A DNA stretch of 64,000 nucleotides from Artocarpus heterophyllus (Eukaryota; Streptophyta; Magnoliopsida; Rosales; Moraceae). Positions 13,353 through 26,165 of the stretch are shown here, piece after piece (the stretch's first letter is position 1; each line of letters begins with the position of its first letter). Below the pieces are notes generated by a model. It was not told where the DNA came from and ran no database searches. It saw only the letters and a list, made by a program, of their open reading frames with translations. The translations under genes were made by a program, and so were the position numbers. Where the stretch lies: assembly GCA_025403435.1 (NCBI GenBank), contig JAJQZP010000038.1:374517-438516 (forward strand), read 5' to 3'.

Positions 13353-13859
13353 CTGTGTATAATTTGATGATAAAGTATCAAATCAAAGCATACAAAAAAC
13401 AGGGACTAGCTCCTAAGAAAATCCAACAACGCTCCAAACTTCTTCCTTAACCATAATTTCTCCTAAACTATAACGCATTGGTATGAGGATAAAGTTCAAA
13501 GAAACTATTTATTAGATTAGCTTATTCACAACGAAATTCTTATTTCACAATCCTCTGACATAAATGAGAACATCTTACTGCAAAATCAGTCTGTCAGTTA
13601 AAACAAGACAAACCGCCTCATCAGCCAAACTGTGCTAGCAGCATACAACAACTAAGAGCACGTTGTTCCCACGAGGAAAGAGCAACTATAGATTGAACAT
13701 GCATGTAAATATGAAATCCATTTCAATAGTTTACGCAACTAAATTCCATGGTGGTAAGTATCTTCCTCTTGGTAAGGTCGGGTTCTGGCAACATACCCAT
13801 CGCAATTCATCTCTCAAGGCAAATCTCCGAAGCAGCCATCAGGTCCAAATGTGAAACTC

Positions 13860-15945
13860 TCACGGACCACTGTTACGAGCTTGCAGCCTCTTCCTCTCGA
13901 ATTCAATCTGGACAGTTTAAACATATCAATGAAGGGCTATAACATGTGCACAAGAGGGAGTGTGATTACTTTCCCTGAAAAGAATCTTAAAGCTAAATCT
14001 CATTCAAGTGCTTACCACTTTCTTCACACGGTCATTGGCAGCAGGAGTTCCTCCACGGACAGATTCAGGAAGATATGGACTGCTTACGCGCACCTCATTC
14101 ATCACAACTATAACAGTCTTGTCCCAGCGAACTGGAAGCCTGGTTATTAAAAATCAGTCAAGAATGTTAACATAACAAGCATTTGGTATTGACTGCTCTA
14201 CTGACTTCCTCCAAGAACCAAGAAGGATACAAAAGTTTCACAAGCAACTCTAAATTTCAAGCAACCCTGAGAGCTGCATCACATAAGTTAAATAGCATTT
14301 CAAAAATCTTGCAAAATACAATTACCGATCAACAGATGTAAACTGAGGTAGAAAGCCTAAGCTTTAACTTGATGCCTAATCAGTCATCCAAATTTGACAT
14401 ATACGGCATCAGATCTACAAACAGGTCATCACTTCACAGTAATAAAGTCAATCAACAAAAAACTGTCTCTGGTCCCAAAAAGAAGCTTACATACTCTATA
14501 TGATGACAACTGACAACAAATCAAAAAATATAAAAACTCTAGGTTTAAGCCAATCAATCAACTTATGCGACTTTCAACCCCCCTCCCCTGCCGCTGCGCG
14601 CCCCCCCCCAAAAAAAAAAAAAAAAACCAAACACATACAAAACAGCATACATTCTTCTCATTTATGCAACTTCAGCTTGTTTACAGATCAGGAAACTAGT
14701 AACCTGCAGAGGAGCTTTCAACCATGACTGAGCTAAGCCAATTTTCATTTTCACATTTTCCTCAATCATGACAATGACTATCTTAATTTAGATCATCTTT
14801 CCAAATTCCTTTTCAAAAATGAAACTTAATGAACAAGGAGTCAGTTAATCAATATGCCCAACTCACACAATAAATCCATGTTTAGTGACTAAATTTCTTC
14901 TCTCAACTATCTCAAGATGCAATAACTACTTTCCCTTTCAACAGATAAGGAGAAGAATAATTGAAAAGGTTATAATTATAGCCCAAACCCCAGCACATAT
15001 AGTCTCCTTTTTTGCTCCCTAAGCTCATAATTTCTTTGTTTTAAAAGTTCACACTGTCTATACAACATTGCCTCAAAATTAACTAACCTAACATCTTTAT
15101 ACTTAGCAAAATATACCATAAAGAGAGATGCTTTACTATGACTCCCCATAATTCTCAAGTCCTAGGGACGAAAATTAACTCCAACGTCCACAAATTTCCA
15201 ACATCTAGATTGTATAACTATAAATAACACAAAGTTAAGCAGAAAAAATGTGCTAATTTCAATTAAGGAAACCAAAACCAAAAGAGATTAGCTTAGAAGA
15301 ACTTACGTCTTAGACAAAGCATCAAAAATGCTCTGCGCTTCGCTAGTAACGCCCACGCCTATCCTCTCCGCCTCCGTCCCTGCTTGTCTGCAATCAAATC
15401 TCGCCATCAACATCAAAAGAACAAAAACTAAAAACTAAAAACTTAAAAAAAAAAAAAAAAAACTAAAACTAACAAATTGAAAAACCAAATCCTCGAATTA
15501 CCGAATAGCAGATTCTTCTCTGGCTTGCAAAGTATTGAGATCGAGAAAACACTTCTTGACATCGAGCGGATCTTCGGCTTGACCCAAGAAAGTGAACTCC
15601 TTAATGTAGTTAGCCTTCAGAAGCCTAATATTCCGACGAGGACCTGATTTGGAGCCCTCTTGTGGCGAAACCCAAGAGAGGTCAAGGAAAAAAAATTCAA
15701 AAAAAACCAAAAATAAAGCGCTGAAATCCTAGGGCAAACCAAAAGGAGTTGCGATTGAGATGAAGAGGAAAGAAAGGACAGCAAAAGAGAAGGATATGAA
15801 GAGCGAGAATGTTGGAGGGACGATCGTAGGCGATGACTTGGGCTTGGAATTCGTCGCCGAGGGTGGTCTTGATGGAGAGGAAGCAACCCACTGCTAACTC
15901 CTCTGCGTTGGCGTTGGCGTTGGCGTTGCCTCCATCCATGGCCAT
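13860..15945 (-). CDS. LSM12: LSM12-like protein (LSm domain plus anticodon-binding-like domain), 186 aa
   Basis: Five coding exons on the minus strand: 15945-15798, 15661-15502, 15387-15307, 14139-14016, 13907-13860. They give 186 residues. An Asn-Ala repeat (MAMDGGNANANANAEE) coded by a GGCGTT hexanucleotide run opens the protein. An LSm-type fold follows (about 17-75: VGCFLSIKTTLGDEFQAQVI, AYDRPSNILAL), then the AD region (about 85-180) with IGVGVTSEAQSIFDALSKT and VRWDKTVIVVMNEVRV. LSM12 proteins are RNA-associated and in animals join ataxin-2 complexes; the plant role is inferred. Introns 2-4 are GT-AG, but intron 1 has no usable GT donor and fits an AT-AC U12-type intron (see 15662-15797). 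Two in-frame ATGs lie two codons apart; the upstream one is used. The last coding exon is only 15 codons, so its limit is less certain. Confidence 0.88.
15662..15797 (-). other. Candidate AT-AC U12-type (minor spliceosome) intron in LSM12
   Basis: On the minus strand the intron starts ATATCCTT, the U12 AT-AC donor consensus, and ends CGCCAC. TTCCTTGAC (15689-15681) matches the U12 branch-point consensus TTCCTTRAC, with its A about 20 nt before the acceptor. Joining 15798 to 15661 makes a CAA codon and keeps the LSm frame into EGSKSGPRRNIRLLK. No in-frame GT-AG alternative was found at this junction. Length is 136 bp. Confidence 0.8.
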
Positions 15946-16248
15946 TGCTCGCCTTCACTCTTCTTCTTCTTCTCCTTCCTCCTGCTCCAAAATCTCCCGT
16001 TTGGGCCTTCTGAATTCTGATGTTGTTTTTCTGTTGTTCCGCGCCTTATTAGTCTAAGTGGATTGAGTTCGGTTGTTTGGGCTGAATATTTGGAACCGTT
16101 TTGGATTCCAAGTTAATGTGGCCCAAAAGAAGCCCAATTTTATGAGGGGTCCACGTAAAAGAAAATCCAAGTGCAATCACGTTCGAGGGCTCTTTACTTG
16201 TACGTGTGGGATAGAAGGGTTTTTCTAAACAAATATTACAATATGTGT

Positions 16249-16450
16249 CTCAATTATTGTTATAAAATTAAAATCTAACACAATATTTAAAATATATTAA
16301 AAATATCTTTAATAATATAGTAATTATTTTAATGATATTACATATTGTACTATATAATTACATATAAATAATTTTAATGATATCATTATGAGACATTTGT
16401 AGAATTTTTATAAATTAGTGTTATATTTTAATTCAATAAACGTAATTGAG
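16249..16450. mobile_element. MITE-like element with ~33-bp imperfect inverted ends
   Basis: CTCAATTATTGTTATAAAAT... (16249-16281) is inverted at 16418-16450 (reverse complement CTCAATTACGTTTATTGAAT...). The arms enclose 136 bp of AT-rich sequence. Total size (about 200 bp) suits a MITE. No target duplication was identified. Confidence 0.48.
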
Positions 16451-16904
16451 CTAATTGTCTCATTAACCCTTTTCTAAAATCTGAACGACCCAAATCAAAG
16501 TTTACGTGGGTTGGTTTTAAATCTAAACCCAATAAAAATTATACATTATAGTTTTTTTTAGAAATAAATTAAAATTTGTCTTTATTTTATAAATATTACT
16601 TATATGTCTCTTTTTTAAATTATATATGTTAAGAATCCAAATATACCATCTAAGTAGACTTTATCATGTATTTATTTGTCAACAAATTTCCTTATTTTTC
16701 TCACAATTGAGTCATTGAAAAAAATGATATTAGAAAAATAAAGATATACTTAATTAATTATGTAACTTAAACGACAAAAAAATTATCCATGTTATTAAAT
16801 TACTTACAATAGAATTTAAAAAAAAAAAGAGAAGAAATAAAAAATAAATATCAATAACTTAATGTAATATTGTTCGTATTATCAATCCATAACATTAGCA
16901 AACC

Positions 16905-17211
16905 CTGAATCGAAAGTATCATTATCACTCGAAGTCTTAGAAAATGAATGCATTAAATATTATTATTATTATTATTAACTTAATGACATATCAATTATAT
17001 AACTTGTAAGACACAAAAAAAAACTTAATAAATACAATTTTATTAATTTAATTACCTGTCACCAAAAATCAAGAACGTCATTACCACTTGAAATCTTCAA
17101 AAAAATGAATGTCATTATATATCATTAACTTAATGATACATTAATTACACAACATGTAAGACACAGAAAAATACTTAATAAATATTATATCATTAGTTTA
17201 ATTATAACATC
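16905..17211. repeat. Degenerate ~150-bp tandem duplication
   Basis: Unit 1 (16905-17055) and unit 2 (17056-17211) share a CACT(C/T)GAA motif, an AAAATGAATG word, TTAACTTAATGA, an AACTTGTAAGACACA-type word, ACTTAATAAATA and a final AGTTTAATTA-like end. Unit 1 has an added (ATT)n tract. Confidence 0.55.
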
Positions 17212-17605
17212 TTAATTCTAATTTGTCAGTAAAATCATGATTCCATAAAAAAATTATATGTTTTAGCCGAGGGAATTTTAAAATCATTATTTTGGATGCC
17301 AATTTGAATTTAAAGATCAAACAGTCTAATTTTGAGAATTTTTTTAAATATAATGATATCATAATCCATTTAAAATCTTAAATATGTATATTCTAATTAT
17401 TCTAAAAAAATAAAAACTAATAATATCATTATTTAGGTCATTAATATCTTTATACATGTACATTGGGACATATAAAGAATATTTATAAGCTGGATACATA
17501 TTTTAACTCTACAAATAAAAAAATGCTACATGCCTCATTAACCCATTTAACCTACCTAATCAACCCAAAGTTTTGGGTGGGATGGATGCGTTGATCGGGT
17601 TGAGT

Positions 17606-17641
17606 AATATAAAAATAAAATAAAATAAAATAAAATAAAAC
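17606..17641. repeat. (AAAAT)n microsatellite
   Basis: About seven AAAAT pentamers in tandem. Confidence 0.85.
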
Positions 17642-19809
17642 TAACAATATAACTCAAAATAAATTGATAAGATATTAGTTTTATAGAGGTTCAAAATTGT
17701 CTCAATAAGTTAAAAAAATAAGAATTTTATCATGAATTATCTTACACTAATTGTAGCGTAAACAAAAAACATAAAAGTAACTCGAGATTGAATTTTATTG
17801 GACATTATCTAAATAATATAGTCCCATATAGATGCTTAATTTTTCTCAAGCCAAATTTCACTCTGAGAAAGCTTTTATAAGGTCATATGATGATTCTTTA
17901 ATCAAATTTCTTATATTTAAAGATTGGATGGGTTTGGAGTAGGATGCATTGGGAAAACCCTCACCCCAGCTCAAACCCACCAAATGAAACCTCAGGTTAG
18001 GTTAGGTTGAATTACTTTTCGAGTTTCGGTTATCTCAAGTTGTGTTGGGTAGGTTAATTTAGTTCATTAGATTGTCAGGTTTTTTGATCACCTTTATCCA
18101 AGGGAGAAGGAGGAAAATAGAATATTTAGGAGTGAGAATAAAAATTAATAATAGAAATTTAGGATCTTATAAATTAAGAGCCCGTTAAGAACAAAATATT
18201 TTCTAAATTTTCTAAATATCCCTATGGTCAAACTCCCTATTCCTCCTTTATTTTCTCTCTCTTCATTCTTTGTCTTTGTCGCGTGTCTTCAAAGTCGCAT
18301 GAAGGCAGGTTGTGCCGTCGCCGAAGTTGAGTGAAGGCAGATCGCGACGCCGTCGCCAGATGACGTCATCGCTTGAGTCATACAAAGGCTGGTCACGCGG
18401 AGTTGTCGAAGTCTCATAAAGGAGCAGATTGCGTCGTCTCCAGAGTCGTACGAAGAAGCAGGTTGCTCCATTGCCAAAGTCGCGTGGAGTAGTCGATGAG
18501 AGAGACAGTAACTAGTGAAGAAGAAGAAGAGGAAAAAGAAGAAGAAGAAAGAGAGGCACAGAAATGGGAAGAAAGAGGGAAAGGAGGACAACACAAAGGG
18601 TTAAATTTGAAAAACTAGATACTCAAAGTTCAGAGGAATGCCGTGAGCTTGACATGTTACATAATTATGCAATTTAATTTCATTAAGATTAAAAAATATG
18701 TTATTTTATACAATTTTTTAAATAAAGCTTGAATTTATTTATCCTATGTAAAAATAATTAAAAAAATCATACCACATCATTACATTATATTTAAAAATAT
18801 AAAATATACTTTTAATGTACCTATTATCTACTATGGTTACTAGCCGGTGTCTGGCATCCACCATAGTTACGGACTAGTATCCATGTTAGTTACTGGTTAA
18901 TATTAGTTATCCGCTAGAAAACTGCCTTTTTTCTTGTGACAATAGCCAACAAAATATTTGACAAAAATACAACAAAAGGAATCACAAGAAAAATAGAATA
19001 AAATAAAATAAAAACCATACAATCACAAATAAATCTGGAGGCAAAAATCCAATCTCCTTCCTGCACTTCGGCGAAACTACTTCTCAACGATGAAATCCAA
19101 GGTTCTATATCGTGTCTTGTCACAATGAGATCCACAACAAACTGACGACGTTGCAGGAACAGTTCGTGTCCTACGTTACAAGAAGGGAATGAAATGGAAG
19201 AATAATTTTGGATTTTGGTTTATGTTTTTTTAATTGTTTATTGTGGATCCCATAGGTTTTCTTAAAATTGCTTTCTTGTTTTTTAAATCTACATTTACTA
19301 AATTGCCCCTTAAAACTGTCTACTTGTGCCCCTCACGTGATGAATTTTAAATTGCCGTCAATTAGTTTAGTCCGTTTGTACCTGAATTGAAATGGATCTC
19401 TGAAAAAAAAAAAGTTGGGAAATTACACCTTTTTAAAAAAGATTGGGAATATTCCGTGCAATTTATCCTTTTATAAATCCAAAATTTATCGAATTTACTC
19501 TCATAAAATCCTAAATTAAATAATTTGTATCAATATTTACTAATCTTCTTATTCACATAATACACACTAGTTGTTTTTAATTAATAAACTGAGCTTTCAT
19601 GCTAACAAAACTTCTTTTAGAATTAAAAACGATATAAATATATAGTAAATGTGTTATTTACTACAATAAATATTCAAAACTATTATATTCACTATAATTT
19701 TATTTTATTTTTCTCTAACATTAAAGGCAAATAAAGGAACACAACATTTAGAGGGTTGGTATTATAATGTACCATTTTTACAAATAATAATAATAGTATT
19801 AGTGTTAAT

Positions 19810-22541
19810 AATAGTAATATTAATATTAATAAATAACCAAATTAACACATAAATGTAATGAGGGTGTAAATTATGAAACTTAAATAAAAGGAAAAGATAT
19901 CTTTGAAGCAAGTAGTTGAAAACATTGCTAATTATAAAACTGTTATTAAAGCTATAAGAGTCCAGTATGACTTGGCGTTTCCATATTACATTGAAATTAA
20001 GAAAATTTTCAAAACCAATGCTAGTAATAAGCTAGAAAAGTATTATGCCTTCACTCAAATCTCCTGGTCGAATGGTTTGAAATATTATTTCCTGAATCCT
20101 TTGAAATGAGTTAATAACAGTAATATTAACATTAATAAATAACCAAATTAACACATCAATGTGATGAGGGTGTAAATTATGAAAACTAAATAAAAGAAAA
20201 AGATATCTTAAAAGCAAGTAGTTGAAAACATTGCTAATTATAAAACTGTTATTGAAGCTATAAGAGTCCAGTATGACTTGGCATTTCAATATTTGTCACG
20301 CCCCGGAGTACGGGAGGTGACGTGGCGGATTATTTAAATTAATTAAAAAAAACTTTAATTAAAATCAAGAATTTTAAGGGTTAAATCAAATACATAAAAA
20401 TGTGGAAGTTTCAAAACTACATTTTATAAAAGAATTCATAAACATTAAGCAGGTGAAGTCATAAAGCAAATAATAAAATAATAAAGAACCACGAGTAAGG
20501 GTCCCACCGACCCACAACTTGTGCACACATATAGTACTGACAATATAATAATACAACCACAATCCAAGTACAAATAGAGTTAAAACATTACATGCCTTGA
20601 TCAATTACTACAAATAAATCTACTAGTCCTTTTATTGCTCCTGAGTTCTGTCCGTTGAGTCCTCTCTAAACCTAAGTGGGAATCCACCTAGAGGGGGAAA
20701 TTTAAAAACAAACAAAATATGAGCGAAAGGCTCAGTAGGATTATACTTTGATAAATCATTTAATTTAAAGAAAAGTCTCACTATTCAGGGAATTATTTGA
20801 AAGAAACCTTGAATAAATAAATTTAATAAAACCGTTCTTACCCAAAACAGTTTATTCGGTCGACCAGAAATACGTTATTTTCTTTTCCTAGGCAAACCAC
20901 ATGAATATCACCACCGTAGTAGTCCAGTTGGGTTTCAGGACCTATCCTCAAGGTCGATCGCTACACGACCCGATCTTTGATATGGCATCATGCCCTTATA
21001 TTCATTTCTAACATTATTCAAAACCCATTTACCATATGTTTTCATTATCATTCATCATAAAGTTTATTATGAAGTTCATCTCAGTTCATAGTTTACATAA
21101 ATAAAACTGATAAATTCCATTTTCAATCAATTTTTGAAAACATTTTTATAGAAACCCTTTTCAAAGCCAAATCATTTTGAAACTGGGTTACCAAAGATAG
21201 GGTAGAAGTCCTACTTCGATACTCGTGCCGGTGCCCCATACTGTAATCCTAGTCCGCTATACGTTAGCTCCACGAAACCACGAACGATCCTAGATACACA
21301 CTGAATCGATCAATATCTAGTTTGAGACATTCTACGTTACTAAACCATTTCATGATGTTCTAGTGTGCCATTTGTATCTTTAAAATCATTTTACAAGGTT
21401 GAAATTTCAATCGGGGTTCAAAATAGTGAAAACGGGTGAAAAATCACAAAATTTTCCCATGTCTTGCCGAACGCCCTGCTTCGGCCAACCGAACTGCATG
21501 CCAAAAATCAAGTCCGGTTAGCCGAACAGATGAATCTGGCCTGTCGATCATTTGAATCCGGCCTGCCGAACTGAAAAAATTCAGAATTTCTAGCCACGGG
21601 TTTTGGGTTTCCCAAAACTCAAATCTTGATTTTAACCTGTTTTTCTCAAATCCCAAACATAGAAAACAATCATAGATGATAGAAAAACATAGAACACTTT
21701 TGGACTCATTTAAATAAGATTTAAACACAACAATCCTAAAAATCCAAAAATGGGAGAAAATGAAGAAAAATGAAAAATTTTGAATCATATCTGTTTTTCT
21801 TCAATCCAAGCTTATATTTTAGGTGTTCTAAGTTCCTTTAACTCAAATCAAGGGTTTTCTAAGCTCAAATAAATTTAGATTTCGAAAATGCATGAAAATT
21901 GAAAATTTAGAAAACATTTAGAAATTTCAAAACTAACCTCGAATCAAAGCTTTGAATCACGTTCTTGGTTGTCAAATCACATCCTCGAGCTTCCTACTCG
22001 CTAACCCGAAGCTTAGATTCGAATTTTGATTCAAAAATTTTGAGAAAAAATTGAGAGAGAAGACAGAGACCGAGAGAGGGAATGAGAGTGAGAGAGTGAG
22101 AGTGAGCCAAAGAAAATGAGAGGAGAGAGAATAAATAGAGAGAAATGGTGGATGATTTTACTGTGCGAAAACCATGTGCCGCCCACGGTTTTGTAAAATG
22201 GAATATTTTTAACATTTTACAAACTGTTGTGCTTTAAAAACTCAAAATAACATTTTAAAATAATAAGGAATCATTAGAATTCATTAAATTAACAAAACAA
22301 CCTAAAATTTAAAATTTAACCAAATGATCAAATTAACGTTGAAACATTAATTATGGCACACTAATTAATCATTTTACATTACAATAACATTAAATAAATT
22401 TCAGGGCGTTGCAATATTACATTGAAATTAAGAAAATTTTCAAAACTGACGCTAGTACTAAGCTAGAAAAGTATTAGGCCTTCACTCAAATCTCCTAGTC
22501 GAATGGTTTGAAATATTATTTCTTGAATCCTTTGAAATGAG
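19810..22541. repeat. ~300-bp tandem duplication, second copy split by a solo LTR
   Basis: Copy A is about 19810-20110. Copy B is 20111-20293 and resumes at 22414-22541. Shared blocks include CAAGTAGTTGAAAACATTGC, AGAGTCCAGTATGACTTGGC, AAGAAAATTTTCAAAAC and AATGGTTTGAAATATTATTT. Copy A keeps a 68-codon ORF (19903-20109). The matching frame of copy B has a stop (TATTAG for TATTAT) as well as the insertion. The ORF product is not recognised and may be a gene fragment. Confidence 0.85.
20294..22413 (-). mobile_element. Solo LTR of a Ty3/gypsy-type retrotransposon, 2120 bp
   Basis: Read on the plus strand the element runs TGTCACGCCCC...GGGCGTTGCA, with a 5-bp target duplication ATATT on each side (20289-20293 and 22414-22418). 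A TATA-like CTATTTATTC on the minus strand near 22140 suggests minus-strand sense. No internal domain or second LTR is present, so LTR-LTR recombination probably removed the rest. The ends resemble those of the 2370-bp LTR at 43186, which points to a related lineage. The uninterrupted site survives in the tandem copy at about 19985-19995. Confidence 0.85.
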
Positions 22542-22900
22542 AATGAATGTGATGCTTCTAAACTTTCTGCCTACTTCCTTCATTTACATACAGTGAAAGA
22601 CTATGAGAGTGTCTTAAGAAAATGTAATAGTTATAGGACCTAAATTTATGGTCCACGTGTAGAAGGCCTTATATGGGATTATTAAGTATAAATGAAGACT
22701 TTTAAATGTATATAAAATCTTGGAAGAGAGAAATCCTTGTTTATTTTTAGTGTGGCACTCTTGCAAGTTTATATTTTAAATTTGCAAGGGATGCATAAAC
22801 GTAATAAATATAATCGAAAATAAAAATTCACAAACAAGTATCTAGCTTAATGGTTGGTAGATTCTTATAGGTATTTTTTTTTTTAACATCACAAAGACCA

Positions 22901-22941
22901 AGCCAGGGCTAGGCCTATGGAAGTTAGGCTTAGCCCTGGCT
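22901..22941. repeat. 15-bp hairpin (one mismatch)
   Basis: AGCCAGGGCTAGGCC (22901-22915) and GGCTTAGCCCTGGCT (22927-22941) are inverted with one mismatch around an 11-base loop. Related GGCTTAG/GGCCAAG words continue to about 23030. Function unknown. Confidence 0.6.
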
Positions 22942-24132
22942 CAGAACAAACCAATGTATAGGCTTAGTCCTAACCCAACAATGCAAGGCCAAGTTGGTCT
23001 TCATAGCACTATTCAAGGTTGGGCCAAGCTATCCAATTGACACCTTTACTTTGAGATCAATGAATCATCCGTGTTGGCTTTTAACTCTGAGATTGAGGTG
23101 TAGAAGAAGAAACAAGTAACTTTCTATTTCTTCTTCCGTTTCTCTTACTCTTTTCTAATAGCTAATGTTTATTTACTAAATTTTTTGTTATTACATATGA
23201 TGAAAGACTATAAAAGTGTCTTAGACTAAATAAATAATTTATGAGAAAACTACATAAAATGCCCCTTTATGGACACCCTTTGTTAAAAATGCCCTATTCT
23301 TCTTAACTTTTTAAAACTGTCCCTTTTTTTTATTATTTTTTAAAATATTAATTACACATTTAGTATTTTATCCATTATAATTCAATCTCAAAAATTAAAA
23401 ACCCTTATTCTTTCTTTATTCTCTCATGAAGGAGTGAGAAGTGAGGGTAATTTAGACTTTTAATAAATCACCAATTTCTAATATGGGGTAGTTTAATAAG
23501 TCGTGTGTTGTAGGGCATTTGAGGGGCATTCTCATAAGCTGTCTTTAGTTTATTCCCTTTAGCAATTAACTTTTTAGAACTCTTATCATTAGAAGGACTG
23601 TACTGGTCATTGAACAATAGCATTGTAGTTAGCATAGTTCCCATAAGTCCACGTATGTGTTCCATTGGAGATTAGGTTTTTTTAGACCATACAATTTTGA
23701 TGGTTTTGGAAAAATACAAGTCAGATCGGGCTATTTGTGTAAGAGGACTAAACTAGACTGGATCATTATAGAACGGTTTGCTTCAGTTTAAAGAACCATT
23801 TAAATGTTTAATTGATTTTGATTTTTTTTTGGAGCTTTAAGTGACTTTTTTTTTTGTTATGGTTATTTTTCTAGTCCTTTTAAGCTATTAGAAGTTTAAA
23901 GGTTGAAAAATATAAAATAATTAGATATGTTTTTTACATGTATAATATGTAAATACATATACATATGTTATAAAATAAAAAATATATATATGTATAATTT
24001 TGAACCGTCTAGACTAGTCTCAAACCATTGAAAAGCGGTTATGCCGTGGAATCAGGTTGGTCTGATTATGTGGTTTCACTCTTCCTTTTTTTTGTTACAT
24101 AACCCTATGTTCTACTACTCTCTACAAACATC

Positions 24133-24452
24133 TATTTGGTATGTGGGTTTAAAATGATGTGGTTTGAACCGATAGTTTTGAACATATGTGGTTTAAACAA
24201 TGATTTTTAATTAATGACTGAAATATAAAGGTTTAAAACATGAATAAAATATCACATCAAGATATTGATGTTTAAAAAACTATAATACTAAAATTTATAA
24301 AGAAAAAGAAGAATGAAATTAGGTTTTACTTAGGAAATCGTTCAAAATAGTTAGAATTTAAGGATGATCAAGTTCTCAAAACTGACTATTTAGCTACTTT
24401 TAAATCATCCTCCTCATTTTGATCAATTTATTTATTACGCATACTAAACACC
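24133..24452. mobile_element. hAT-like MITE
   Basis: TATTTGGTATGTG (24133-24145) is inverted at the right end as CGCATACTAAACA (24438-24450). The interior has GGGTTTAAA and TGGTTTGAACC words also present in the copy at 53982-54314. The length of about 320 bp and the TTTGGTA ends fit hAT-type MITEs; an 8-bp target duplication was not confirmed. Confidence 0.5.
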
Positions 24453-26065
24453 CGATTAAACTGGTCAATAGGTTCAAAACGATCAAGACCTATGTACCAA
24501 ATGTAATGCAACACGTCGAAGTGCCTTTGTAGGTAGACGACGAAGCACCTCAAGACGAAACACAAAGGTGGGTGGTCGAGGCAATGGAATACAAACTTGT
24601 ATAGTAGAGCCGATAATGCGGATTATAACATGATGATATGACACAAATTGGATACGCTTTTTTATGAGTTAGGGTAAAAAAAAATTAACCACAGGTCACT
24701 TTGATGTTAACTCGAAACTAACTCGTTCAAAAATAGGTCAAATTTGAGTCAACTTGTATGACATTAAAATAACCCTCTGACGCGCAATTAATTATTTAAA
24801 TCTTTTTTTAAAAATATTTTTTTATTATTAACTTTATCTGTAAGATAAAATGCTTGCTCTCTTAATCTCAAATTAAGCTTTAAACTAAATTGATTTTAAC
24901 TTTTGAATAATAAGAAGATAATTTTAGCTTGATCATTTGAAACTTTTTTTTTTATTTTGTTAGACTTGTTATTTTGTTGGATGTTTTTAAAATTTTATGA
25001 CTTAATTTTTTGTTATTGTAGTATGTAACTCATTTAATTTTGATGAAATTTGTTTTATGTTCGTTTCTATATAATATTAGTGTAAATTCAAAGTTAAAAA
25101 AGGTCACAGGTTAATGCAAGTTACTACTGGTCATTGACAGGTTGTAGGTTATTGACGTTTTATAGGTTGTATAAAGCAAGGTGAGTACGATTGTGTTCAT
25201 GTCAACCCGTGTTAAAACATGTCATGTTAGTGTTGAGATTTCTCAACCCGTTCGTATCATAGGTCGGGTTATTGTCGAGCTAATTTATGTAAAAATTTGA
25301 CCCTCAATATAGCCCAAACTCGGCCCCCCCGACACGAATTTCTACCCTTATTGTATAGTGATGACCACTCCAACATGCTTCTCTTACTAAAGCTTAGTTT
25401 AATGTTGCTTTTAGAACTCCTAAAAGCAATGTTTAGTAAAAGCATAGAAAAATCCTTTGCACAAAAACCAATGCTTTTTAAAATTATTTAATGAAGCAAG
25501 AAATTATGGCTTTTAGATTCTGCTTTTTCTTTTGTTTATTTTGCTTCTAGCAAAAATAGGAGCTTCTCTTAAAAACACATCAAACTCAAACTAAGCCTTG
25601 TTTTTTTTTTTTTTTTCTGTTTTTTTCTTTTTCTATTTTTTTTCTTCTTTTGGTAAAAGCACAACCACAACCGTATTGTTTGCCTCTTGTAAGGTAGACT
25701 GTCTCACTCAGAGTAGTTCAGCTGCTCTCGACTTTAAAATGTGGGTTTGCTTGCTTTCATCGTGTTCTCAAGCAAGCAATTTGTTTTTGCCCCGTGAGCC
25801 TGAGCTGTGTGGCAATGGCAATTGCAATGTGGGGACACAATCTTTTTTTTTTCACTGACCTATTTTTGTGGGCCCACAAATAAAATCATTTTCCTATCCT
25901 GGGAGCCGAGCATATCATCTTTTGTTTGCTTTTCGTTTTAGGGCCATAATACATTCTAGGGGACTAGACGTTTCTTTTATCTTTTGTACGTTCCAACATC
26001 ATGACCAAACCAAGGACAATAATAAGAGGCACCACTTTTTCTTAAGATTAAATTAAAATTAAAAA

Positions 26066-26165
26066 AAAGGTAAGCCTAGTCGGTGGCATGTCATCTAATT
26101 AAGACTCTAGGGTGCATGTTCATAAATTTTCAATCCCCAACCATTTATATATTTATTTAACACGA
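26066..26165 (+). mobile_element. Weak SINE-like segment
   Basis: GTCGGTGGCATGTC followed about 35 bp later by TTTTCAATCCCCAACC resembles a decayed box A / box B pair like the one at 11252-11313. Box B is degenerate and no tail is clear. Confidence 0.25.

Larger units (their letters stand above)
9601..13859. other. Intergenic region between NAT and LSM12
   Basis: No credible gene. It contains an AT microsatellite (10154-10177), a SINE-like insertion (about 11234-11518), a fold-back repeat (12349-12554), a MITE copy (about 12841-12960) and a GT microsatellite (13324-13352). The 81-codon ORF at 11924-12169 has no recognisable domain and no flanking gene structure. Confidence 0.65.

Noticed and set aside
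15617..15958. 113-codon minus-strand ORF across the LSM12 start
   Set aside because: Different frame from the LSm domain and reads through the intron; the LSM12 frame has family motifs.
24600..25340. Possible larger transposon bounded by GACACAAATT and GACACGAATT
   Set aside because: The two words are in the same orientation, not inverted, and no target duplication was seen.
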